Assembly (NCBI GenBank): GCA_964023275.1
Contig: OZ029925.1
Span: forward strand, 4,801,503 to 4,865,502
Reading direction: 5' to 3'
From: Norana najaformis
Lineage: Eukaryota > Annelida > Clitellata > Crassiclitellata > Hormogastridae
DNA: 64,000 nucleotides
Below are positions 54,710 to 64,000 of this stretch, piece after piece; the stretch's first letter is position 1; every line of letters begins with the position of its first letter. The position numbers and the translations under genes are program-made. The notes beneath the pieces were generated by a model. The model saw nothing but the letters and a program-made list of their open reading frames with translations, was not told where the DNA came from and ran no database searches.

Positions 54710-56300
54710 ATCGGCTTCTGAATTCTGTTGAAATTTAAGAAACTATGCATGGAAATTTAGATGCTTAGTTACTTTTTGACAGTTTGAGTTGAGGCATTTC
54801 TTAAGAGTGCTGATTAGTATTGGGTTGGATGAAGAACTGATTTTGCTGTCTGTGAAAAACATTGTTGCTAGTTTTTTATACCCCAGGTACCTTCAACGGA
54901 TCATAATTTTAGTGCTTTAAAATATTGTTTGCAAATTTTTGGCAATGGTGGAGATTTTTCGAAAGATTGGTTTCATTGTTGGAAAAACGAAAACGTGGAA
55001 TTTGAAGAAATGCCGTCAGTGTTAATTAATTAGTTACATTGTAAGTGAAGAAAAATGTGTCCCGTTGGTTTAAGTCGTCACTTGACTGAAATTGAGCCAT
55101 GGCTAATGTATAGACCTTTAGGATAAGTTTCTCGGATGAATGAACCATATTTGAGAAAACTGGTTTGTAGAACCATGTTGATGTAGGCTTGGTTATTAGG
55201 AGAAAGTTCATTTATGGGATGCCGTTTGTCGAGGATCTATATTTTTCATTAAAGTGGGTCATTGAATCAGCTTGAATAAGTGCTTTACTGCCAGACAACA
55301 TGTCGATCAGCAGTCTCATATTTCTGGTTATTTCAGAACCCACTGAAGATGATATATAAAATGTTTGCATACATTGGTTGGTGCTCTGTAGAAACAATGA
55401 AAATTTTGGTTCTGTTGTGTGCTGTATGGGTTTTGGAGATTGCCCGGGGTGACTCAGTTATGGCCATTTTCAAACTTGTTGACTTGTCTTTTTACTGAAT
55501 AATATTTGGACTGTTTGTTCTGGAAGAAAATGAACATGATTTCCTCAGTTTCCAGAGTTTTCTTGATTGGTTTAGAAATCTTATTTTGTTTAAAATCAGT
55601 AAAAGCTGCAAAACATTTTGAAAGATTTCGCGTTTTGAGCTTTTACTAGGAATTATGTCTCATGTGATAAGTTAAATCTTGAGCAAACTTCATGTTACAT
55701 TGGTACCTTACCACAGAAGGTTGCAACATCAGATAAGGGGTCATCCGCAAATGCGGACAAAGGGGAGGGAGGGTTATGGCCTATTCGGACGTCTGCATAT
55801 AAATTTGGTACATGCACACAGCTTTTGATACAACTCATGCTTTAAACACCAACTTCAGTCAGATGGAAGACACTCTGTACTGCACTGGTTTATCAATGGA
55901 AAAGTTCCATCTATTTAGATCGTTTAGATAGCCATGTATGGTGCCACTGTGAGGTTCTTTTAAGTAAGGTAGAACGACTGATTTTAAAAATACCACAACA
56001 GATAGCACTACTACTACAGTTACTACTACCATTACTGCTACTAGTACTATCACTATTGTTACTGGTACTGTATGTAGATATCATGTGCCATGAGGAATAT
56101 AAGGAAAGGGAAGAGGAGGAAGTAGAGAATGAGGATTGAGGAAGAGTTGAGGATTGCCACAGTGAATCGCATTATATGACTATTGATCATTCGATTGTCT
56201 TGGGCCAACCAAAGACCTCGTTGCTTTACCTTTGACCTCGGATTCATCCATCATTCGCCCTCTATCGATTAAATACGATCCTCGTTCGATACGTGGAAGA
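54710..56300. other. H2A.Z 3' flank
   Basis: The sequence is unique and AT-rich and probably includes the H2A.Z 3' UTR. No clear AATAAA signal was found in the first few hundred bases; ATTAAA occurs near 55248. No second gene was recognised. Confidence 0.4.
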
Positions 56301-57199
56301 TATTTTATCCGACGCCACCTAGTGAGGATCTTCTGTCGCCATACAATTCTTCAACCTTTTCTCCACTAATTGCAGAGAAAAGTGTGGCCAGAACTAACCT
56401 AAACATATGCTGTCTGCTAATTATCTGTTTGAGACGTAAATGTGAATGCAAATGTAAATGCAGATGTAAATATAAATGCAGATGTAAATGTAAATCTCCA
56501 AAATTTCTCAGCACCACTCGGAAGCTGCGTCAGGGAGACCAGCTTATTCACCCGCGTAGAGTTCCTCAAAAGGCGCTATACAAATTGATGCATACTTGCA
56601 AATGTGGTTGCAGTCAGACTTCAATGCATGCTGTCTATTAAAGGTCAAGATGTCTGGCTGCAGGGAACAGCGACTGTTCATTCGATGACAATCATTTTGC
56701 AGCACTAATAAGGTTTTAAGGTAAAGACTTGATTACACGCCTCTATAAAAAGCATAAAGGTAAAGATAACACACTTGTTTACATGACTCTATAGAAGATT
56801 ATTATAAGCATAAAGGTTAAGAAAGTAAAGGTAACAGTTGTTTACACACTTATAGAAACCCCTCAGAAGTTGAGGTGAAAACACTACAACAGAAATCCAA
56901 TCAGATGTTTGTACATAGTCAGATTCGTACACACACATACATACCAAGACACAGGTACGTATGCATGTACGCATCAGGACACTTTACATACCGCATTTTA
57001 AGTATCTTGGATGCACACATATACATATACACAATGTCTGCTCCTAGCAGACATTAGATGCAGTCACATGACCTTACACGCGCAGTCTCAAGCCCCTTTT
57101 AGCAGCATTCCGGTTGGATGAGGCCAATGACGTGAGTCTTTGACCATCGGTGCCTTTGATGGGAGAATCGTAAAGGCGCTAGATAAATGCGCATTAAAC

Positions 57200-57600
57200 A
57201 AATTGAACCTTATCGACAGTTTTTCCACTTAATAAAAATTTGCGCCGCTCCACCCACCATCCGCCATAAAGGCACCCCGAGGCCATTTCAGTTGCTGATG
57301 CTAATCTTATGATAGATAGATTCCACCATGGGTTCAACGCCCGTAGGTGCCGGTACTGATCTCCGGTTTCAATGCCATCAGTCCTTAGGTGGCCACTAGT
57401 GACCATACATCGGCGGTAGATGGCAAGTCTTACCCGCCGAACCCAAGGTTATCTACGCAGTGAAACTGCTACTCATTTTACTACTGCCCTCTGGCGAGTA
57501 GCGGCTGAGTCGACCTTTATGGGGCAAGCGGGATTCGATCCCGCTTCCTTCCGCTCTTCGTGCCAGCGTGTTACCAATCGGCCACCGAATGATGCTGATG
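57200..57600 (-). mobile_element. tRNA-derived SINE
   Basis: On the - strand, an A-box (TGGCCGATTGG, 57574-57584) and a B-box (GGATCGAATCC, 57531-57541) are correctly spaced, and the T-stem GCGGG/CCCGC is perfect. The acceptor stem halves do not pair, so this is a SINE head rather than a tRNA gene. A body of about 300 bp follows. Confidence 0.6.
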
Positions 57601-57614
57601 CTAAATAGGTGGCC

Positions 57615-58105
57615 TTGATAATGACGACAACGATTATGGTGGCGGTGGTGGCGGCGGCGGTGGTGGTCGTGACGATGTTGATAACGATGATGATCATAAC
57701 GACGTGACAACGATGACACTGACCCTGATGATGAGAATGATGCTTTTTGAGCTCTAGACAGTTAATATAGCACCTTTTAAATTCCTCTCCAAAGAGCAGG
57801 ATAATGATGTCGCCGTAGTAGTAGTAGTAGTTGTTGTTGTGGTGGTGGTGGTAGTGGCGGTGGTGGTGGTGGTGATGACGAATGTACAGTTCTTGGGATA
57901 TTGCAGACTGCGAACGGCGTCTCTTCTTATATCCAAATATCAATCTTTGCCAATACATATATACTCAAACCGAATATATACATATATATATATATACATG
58001 CAATATATAGGCCTAAAACTCACATACTCCATACATAACGTTTATGTGTATCGGCGTTTATTATATATATATGTATTTTATATTGTGATATATTTGTATA
58101 TATAT
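57615..58105. repeat. GGTGGC/GTG trinucleotide and TA arrays
   Basis: GTG/GCG-rich sequence (57620-57720 and 57815-57880) is followed by TA-rich sequence (57960-58105). No gene is visible. Confidence 0.8.
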
Positions 58106-58109
58106 AATC

Positions 58110-58570
58110 ACGGAAGTCTTTTGTGGCTGTATAGTAGCCATGCTCGTTTCCGGTTCTCATCAAATTGATTTAGCGCCTGAATATTTTGGAGGCGGAGGAA
58201 GAGAAGCGGAAGATGAAGAAGACGGAGAAGATGATGAAAAGGAGGGGAAGAAGTGAGAATGACGATGAGGAAGAGTAACAAGAACAAGTTAAAGAACAGG
58301 CAGAAGAACAATAAGATGGAAGGGCAGTGAGTTGAAGAACGAGATGAATAGGAAGAAACGACCAAGAAACACAAGAAGAACGAGAAGGAGAAGTAGGAAG
58401 AGGAGGAAGAGAAGGAGGAGGAGGAGGAAAAAGAAGTAGGAGGAGGAAGAGGAAGGGAAGGAAAAGAAGTAAGCGGAGGAGGAAGAGGAGGAGGAAAACG
58501 AAGATGAGGAGGAAAGAGAAGAGGAGAAGAAGTATCAGGAAGAAGAGGTTAAAGAGAAGATGGAGGATCA
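58110..58570 (+). repeat. Dispersed repeat with GA-rich tail
   Basis: This is the second copy of the element at 47395-47665, with the same core CATCAAATTGATTTAGCGCC and a longer purine tract. A third purine tract without the core lies at 59530-59930. Confidence 0.7.
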
Positions 58571-58739
58571 TATGGTTGTGAGGTCGGATGTGCAGCTACT
58601 GTCGAAAGGATGATTTATCGGTCATACAAGAAGGAAGCCACATTTAGACGGATAACGAAGAAGGCCCTATCGACAGCTAGGTGTCGGATGAAGGACGGGT
58701 GGACGTAGGTTAGGAAGGAGGGAAGAACAGATATAAGGA

Positions 58740-59315
58740 AGGAGGACGGATGGAAGGATGGACGGACGGAGGAAAGAACAGAGTGAGGGACGGACGGATG
58801 GAAAGACGGATGGAATGACGGACGGACGGATGAAGGGAGGGAGGGACGGACAGACGTACGGAAGGACAGATTGAAGAACGGAAGAACAGATTGACGGACA
58901 CAATGACGTTCGGAAGAACAGACTGAAGAACAGAAGAACAGATTGACGAACACAATGACGTTCGGAAGGACAGATTGAAGAACGGAAGAACAGATTGACG
59001 AACACAGTGACATTCTGAGGAACAGATTGAAGAACGGAAGAACAGATTGACGAACACAGTGACATTCTGAGGAACAGATTGAAGAACGGAAGAACAGATT
59101 GACGAACACAGTGACATTCGGAAGAACAGATTGAAGAACGGAAGAACAGATTGACGAACACAGTGATATTGGGAAGAACAGATTGACGAACACAATGACG
59201 TTCGGAAGAACAGACTGAAGAACAGAAGAACAGATTGAGGAACACAATGACGTTCGGAAGGACGGACGGAAGGACGGACAGACGGAAGGAAGGACGGACG
59301 GACGGACTTACCAAA
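58740..59315 (+). repeat. 52-bp tandem repeat flanked by GGAC-rich sequence
   Basis: About seven units of 52 bp (ACGGAAGAACAGATTGACGA plus CACAGTGACATTC) run from about 58866 to 59255. Both flanks are GGAC/GGAA microsatellite. ORFs of 160-219 codons here read the repeat. Confidence 0.85.
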
Positions 59316-60104
59316 TGACCTGGCAATCGACCGACCGACCGAGCGACGAGGAACTGCGTGGCTGAGCGAGTCTGTTATCTATGGTGACACGCTCTAGACG
59401 CCGGAAAATTAGCACTAAATCCTTGAGCTGATCGCGATTAGTAGTCGGGGTCTGAGATCGGATGATGTTTAAACAGTAGTACGTATGCAGAAAGGTCTCT
59501 GTATTGAAAAATAGGTGCCTAATGAGGAATCAGAATGAGAGGAAGATGAAGGAGGAGGGAGGCAAGGAAGAGGAGGAGGAAAGCGAGAAGGAAGAGTTCA
59601 GGATGACAAGGAATAGGAGAGATAGGAGGAGGAAGAACAGGATGAGGAACAGTTGAGGATGTCGAGGATTATAAGGAAAAAGAAGAGGAGGAAGTAGAGG
59701 ATGAGGAAGAGTTGAGGATTGCGAGGAAAAGGAGGAGGAAGAAGAAGAGCAAGGAGTGGAGGAGAAAGGGCTGAGGATGACTAGGAATCGGAAGAGGAAG
59801 AAGAGAAGCAAGAAGAGGAGTAAAGAGTTGGAGCAAGAAGAGGAGGAAGGGAAAGAAAGGGATGAGGTTGACGAGGAAGAGGAAGAAAACTTAGAGGAGG
59901 AGGATAATGAAGAGGAGAGGTTGGTATTCAAAGTCTGCGTAAGTCATTTTAATCAGTAGTTATCATCAATAACATCACCAGCATCAGCATAGACATCGTT
60001 GTCATCATCATCATCATTATCATCATCATCATGTTTTCTTCTTCCTCCTCCTCCTCTTTTGTTCTTGTTGTTGTTCTTCGTCATCGTCGTCATTCTCATA
60101 ACAT

Positions 60105-60475
60105 TAGGTTTAACCACTCTGGAATAAACTCCCCCCAGAACTGCGACAGTTTTCGGACCCATCATACAAACTCACCGATGCTCCACCGCTTGCAATTTCT
60201 GCTTCGGCCTTTCACTCAAAACTGAAAACATTCCTCTTCCACAGATCCTATCCTCACACCCCTTCTTCCTCTTATCTGCCTCTGCTCTCCAGCCCCAAAC
60301 ATCACCCACCGTAGCTGCCACGCTGTCTCTCTGCCTGACTCTTGGATCTTGACCTGGAACCGAACCCTTTTGCCTATCGATTTTTTTTGACTGAGCGCCT
60401 GTGAATAAGCTGGTCCCCGCGGCGCGGCTTTCTTTGGGCGCTCTAGAAATCTTGGGATTACCATTACGATTAAAT
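60105..60475 (+). mobile_element. LINE 3' end, family A
   Basis: The + strand encodes LWNKLPPELRQFSDPSYKLT and, further on, AFHSKLKTFLF, the same reverse-transcriptase C-terminus as the copy at 22258-22700. It ends with the shared tail and GATTACCATTACGATT-type repeats. It is 5'-truncated. Confidence 0.75.
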
Positions 60476-60892
60476 CTTGATGTCCTTTGTCCCCAGAGTT
60501 ACGCAGCCATGAGTCGATCATCTTCCTAGAAGGGACAGATAAAGGAGCTATATGAAAACCGAGATTAGCTACATTAGATACATACGCTGCAACAGTCAGA
60601 CAATTTCCATTGAAAACAACAGATATACGCAGACAGAGAGACACACAGACAGACAGCAGACAAAAAGACAGACCGACATACAGCTTATACACCCATCTGC
60701 GCCTATGTCTGACCAGGCAAGCGACAGGCAGATATAACGAAAGAGAGCCAGTTACACAGACACACAAACAGACAAGCAGACAGATAGAAATTTGACAGCA
60801 GACATCGGAAATATAATGCAATCTCTATTTCAATGATCTTGTACTATATTTATATATACGGTACATATTATATATATGTATATACATTTACG

Positions 60893-61399
60893 GACTAAGT
60901 CTGCAAATGGCTTAATTAGATTTTAGTTAATTAGCTTATATTATGATTCTCAGTTCCGTCAGTGTCACTGAGGTTGACAGGTACCGCTGTTCCTACACTT
61001 GCTACACCATCAGCCGACTTCAGCAACGGGAAGCTATGCATATAATTATGCGGCCATATATGCACATGTATACGCACATGTAAAATATAAACGTATAAAT
61101 AAATATATATACATATGTTTGCATATGCCTGTATATATATATAGACTACACGCATGATGCAAACATATGTGTATATATATTTATTTATTCGTGCTGTGTA
61201 TATTTTACATGTGCGTATACATGTGCATATATGGCCGCATAAATATATGCATAGCTTCCCGTTGCTGAAGTCGGCTGATGGTGTAGCAAGTGATTGTAGG
61301 AACAGCGGTACCTGCCAACCTCAGTGACACTGACGGAACTGAGAATCATAATATAGGCTAATTAACTAAAATCTAATTAAGCCATTTGCAGACTTAGTC
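60893..61399. mobile_element. 507-bp near-perfect palindrome, MITE-like
   Basis: The sequence from GACTAAGTCTGCAAATGGC at 60893 is the reverse complement of the sequence ending at 61399. It is symmetric about position 61146, with few mismatches and a four-base insertion (TGAT) near 61291 in the right arm. The arms meet in a TA-rich centre. No ORF of note is present. It could be a MITE-type element or a recent inverted duplication; no target-site duplication is clear. Confidence 0.85.
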
Positions 61400-61477
61400 T
61401 TTGTCTGTTTTTCTCTCGCTCTTCTTTACCCTCTTCCTCTCTCCCATATTCGGTCTGCTTCCCTCTCCGTTTTCCTG

Positions 61478-61486
61478 TGGCTATTA

Positions 61487-61522
<36 letters not shown>

Positions 61523-61525
61523 GTC

Positions 61526-61559
<34 letters not shown>

Positions 61560-61666
61560 CCTCTCCCTCTCCCTCTCTCTCTCTGTATATCTCTCTCAGC
61601 ATGTTGTCAGAAATGCAGCAGCATTCTCTCTTTCTATCTGTCTATATGTCTGTCTGTCTGTTTCTA

Positions 61667-61723
<57 letters not shown>

Positions 61724-61735
61724 GTCTCTGTCTCT
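61478..61735. repeat. TC and TCTG microsatellites
   Basis: A TC array (61483-61600) is followed by a TCTG array (61650-61725), both nearly pure. Confidence 0.95.
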
Positions 61736-62244
61736 CTCTCTTCTGCTGTCATTTACGTAATAGGTGCTGGCATACGTGTACGTATCTTATCAGTAGACCG
61801 CCTGCCTTGATGCAGCCATTGTGAAAAGCTGCAGTCGTTGCTAATGCACTAAGCATCACGGATGGACCTCGACTTAGACGAAAGTATCGGCCGCGTGCGT
61901 CGACAAAAGCGAATGAGAAACAGAAGCCAAAACAGTCTTATACTCTGGACGAAGATTTGCTGACCATCGTTGAATAGAAAACATAGAAAGCCAAAGCCTC
62001 GTTCAGAAAGCAGACAGACAGGCAGAAAGGCAAGTAGACAGACAGGTAAACAGGCAAACAGACAGACATGCATACATATAGATATATGGGCATACAAGCA
62101 GGCAACAGGCAGATACTGCGAAAGGCAGGTAGTAAAGGCGTTGCAACTATTGCCCATTAAATTGAGAGCGGATTAAGTCTGTAAGAGACACTTCTACGAA
62201 AACAACTTTACGGGTTTTACGTTGAGTGTATCAAAGTATCTGCT

Positions 62245-62480
62245 ATGCTAAGCTACTATGATAGCACACTACGAATAAGTGTATCAAAGCAGGGATTGCC
62301 GGAACAGAATATTATAACTAATTTAGCAAGGAAGATGTGCTACTATAAAAGTGTTTGAAACTGTTGTGATGCTTTACTATGATAGCACACTATGCATAAG
62401 TGTATCAAAGCGGGCGTTGCTAGAATAGAACACTACAACTATAGCAGTAAGGAAGATGTGTTACTATAATACATGTAGGT
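62245..62480 (+). repeat. About 122-bp tandem duplication
   Basis: Two units share CTATGATAGCACACTA, AAGTGTATCAAAGC and AAGGAAGATGTG, with a partial third unit after GTGTATCAAAGAAG. It ends about 400 bp before the CNG channel start. Confidence 0.7.
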
Positions 62481-62879
62481 GTATCAAAGAAGTTTGACAC
62501 TTGCACAGCAGAATACTTAAAACGACTAGCAAGAGTAATCTGATGATGTTTATAGCAGGCCTACTCCGCAATAGAGTCGCAGCAGAACTAGCATGATACA
62601 TTGATAGCAACAAGTCTAGTCTAGTTCAAATCCGTGTTCCAATTTTTTAGGAGGTAGAAGTACTTGCGTTCCACTGTAGTTCTCCATTTTAAATTCAAAC
62701 TATCAATCAACGCTTTGCTTATCCAAGGTGCAAATACCATCGGATTATGGCAGAGCTTTTCTAACGGATTATTTGAATTACGGTTTCAGTTGAAGCGACC
62801 ATCGATTGACTCCTTTTGCATTAGGAATAAGGCGCTACAGAAGTCACTGAGTTAGATCGGATAATCTGTACAAACACAT

Positions 62880-64000
62880 ATGCAACGACTATCCGTCAAC
62901 TCCGGAAGGACTGGGTACATCCGGTGTCCTCAGACAGACCGGAAAGAGGTCGATGATAGAACTAGCATCAGGAATGAAAGGGCATCAGAGGATGTTGCTA
63001 TGGCAAATGCACGAACATCCGAAGGATGTGGACACCTCTCGGAGCAACCCGAGCGTGACTTAAGTCCAGACAACCAACCATGGTCGAGAAACTGGGCTGC
63101 AACGGATCAGGAAGGCTCCCTGGCGACTGCTCCAGTCAACCGTGACGCCAGCATCTCCCCAGGGTTGTACTTTAGTACCAGAAGAACGAAATGCTCTCAC
63201 GAACTGGAACGGACTGGACTTACTACTCACAAACGAAAATTTCTGCCCGGTGGAAAATCCAGGACGACGGTGAGCAGTGCAGGTGAATCCTCGTCGGCTG
63301 AATCCACTTCAGAACCTCTCGATGCTGGTCACCTATGGCGACAGAGGAGTGGCAGAATGTCAGGAGCTGACAGCGGTCGGTGTGGTTGCTTCGAAAGACT
63401 GGTTCTTGATCCATCCGGTCGCCTATCCTTCTGGTGGTCAGCAGCGGTCAGCGTTGCCTTCGTCTACAACTTCTGGGTCCTTGTTTTCCGGTCAGTATTC
63501 GACGAAGTCGCGCCTCGAAACGTCGTCCTCTGGTTCAGCCTAGACTATACCGCCGACCTGTTCTACATCTTCGATATGGCTCTTCAGTTTCGAACCGGGT
63601 ATCTTGGTGATGGAGTCCTTCAGAGGAACCCGTCAATGATCGCGAGAAACTACCTAAACTCACCAGTATTCTACGTTGACTGCCTGTCGCTGCTGCCTCT
63701 CGATCTGCTTTACCTCTGGGTCGGGGTCTGGTCGACGCTAAGATTCACCCGCCTGCTCAAGGTCCACCGATTCTTGGACCTTCTGGATCGGACTGAGCGC
63801 CACACCAACTATCCGAATCTCGTGCGTACACTGACATTACTGCATTACCTCTTGGCGCTCTACCATTGGAACGCCTGCCTCATCCACCTGGTCATCTCGA
63901 AGCATCCCTCAACGTCAAGTCCTACGAGTGGACTCCAACCAGCAGAACGGAGGAATGGCAAAGAGGATGTCGTTCAGACGTACCTCCACTCTTTGTACCT
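62880..64000 (+). CDS. Cyclic-nucleotide-gated channel, CNGA-like, 5' part truncated by the window edge
   Basis: The open frame runs from ATG at 62880 to the window end without a stop (373 codons), after an in-frame TAA at 62862. Residues 1-174 form a polar, Ser/Arg-rich cytoplasmic N-terminus. From residue 175 the sequence follows CNG channel alpha subunits: VLDPSGRLSFWW precedes S1, then S2 with DYTADLFYIFDMALQFRTGY, S3 with VDCLSLLPLDLLYLWVG, the S4 segment LRFTRLLKVHRFLDLLDRTE, and S5 with HWNACLIHLVIS. It ends at the pore turret (QTYLHSLYL). RTGYL-DG and DRTE-RTNYPN-type strings separate CNG from HCN channels. The gate, C-linker and cyclic-nucleotide-binding domain must lie beyond 64000. 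These channels conduct cations in sensory transduction. The start context is weak (C at -3), so a downstream Met or an upstream exon is possible. Confidence 0.88.
   Translation, partial: MQRLSVNSGRTGYIRCPQTDRKEVDDRTSIRNERASEDVAMANARTSEGCGHLSEQPERDLSPDNQPWSRNWAATDQEGSLATAPVNRDASISPGLYFSTRRTKCSHELERTGLTTHKRKFLPGGKSRTTVSSAGESSSAESTSEPLDAGHLWRQRSGRMSGADSGRCGCFERLVLDPSGRLSFWWSAAVSVAFVYNFWVLVFRSVFDEVAPRNVVLWFSLDYTADLFYIFDMALQFRTGYLGDGVLQRNPSMIARNYLNSPVFYVDCLSLLPLDLLYLWVGVWSTLRFTRLLKVHRFLDLLDRTERHTNYPNLVRTLTLLHYLLALYHWNACLIHLVISKHPSTSSPTSGLQPAERRNGKEDVVQTYLHSLY

Noticed and set aside
57521..57589. Possible functional tRNA gene on the - strand
   Set aside because: The A-box, B-box and T-stem are good, but the two halves of the acceptor stem do not pair, so it is a SINE head.
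58615..59326. ORFs of 161-219 codons on the - strand with CSSICSSVLQSVLP repeats
   Set aside because: They come from the 52-bp tandem array and its GGAC flanks. Three overlapping frames all stay open, as expected for a repeat.
63277..63543. 88-codon + ORF near the window end
   Set aside because: It is in a different frame from the CNG channel frame, which stays open to 64000 and shows family sequence.

Overview
The window is nuclear DNA of an animal, most likely a lophotrochozoan and plausibly a mollusc. Its genes are split by GT-AG introns and spaced widely, and most of the remaining sequence is microsatellite, minisatellite and retroelement debris. The animal assignment rests on five recognisable genes, all on the + strand: a troponin C, an IkappaB-family ankyrin protein, a laccase-type multicopper oxidase, histone H2A.Z and a cyclic-nucleotide-gated channel. 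The troponin C keeps a canonical Ca2+ loop only at site IV, a trait known from molluscan troponin C. There is no rRNA gene, no intact tRNA gene and no CRISPR array.

Layout. Positions 1-6,400 hold tetranucleotide and 10-bp tandem repeats and LINE/SINE fragments. Positions 6,482-19,937 hold the six-exon troponin C gene, with introns full of repeats. A compact promoter-like block (CACGTG, two CCAAT, TTACGTCA, TATAAATA) starts 10 bp after the troponin stop codon. Positions 21,290-23,605 are a foldback element whose long inverted arms are built of 20-bp tandem units. Positions 24,569-35,075 hold the IkappaB/Bcl-3-like gene (six exons, predicted 1,298 aa), with two consensus kappaB sites upstream. 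Positions 35,076-44,545 contain no recognisable host gene. Positions 44,546-48,344 hold a three-exon laccase with a signal peptide, a C-terminal membrane anchor and an acidic dileucine tail. Positions 50,227-54,709 hold histone H2A.Z in five exons. Positions 56,000-62,860 are repeats, including a 507-bp near-perfect palindrome. Positions 62,880-64,000 hold the 5' part of a CNG channel, cut by the window edge.

The genes do not form a pathway or operon; each is an independent unit. The most interesting locus is the IkappaB-like gene. Its predicted product combines a DSGxxS phosphodegron with an upstream lysine (typical of cytoplasmic, inducibly degraded IkappaB), basic nuclear-localisation motifs (typical of Bcl-3 and IkappaB-zeta), a coding 69-bp minisatellite, and kappaB sites upstream that suggest NF-kappaB feedback. 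The membrane-tethered laccase, with a tail resembling those that send tyrosinases to melanosome or lysosome compartments, is second.

All exon models are read by eye from splice sites, reading phase and family resemblance. No alignment, transcript or database evidence was available.
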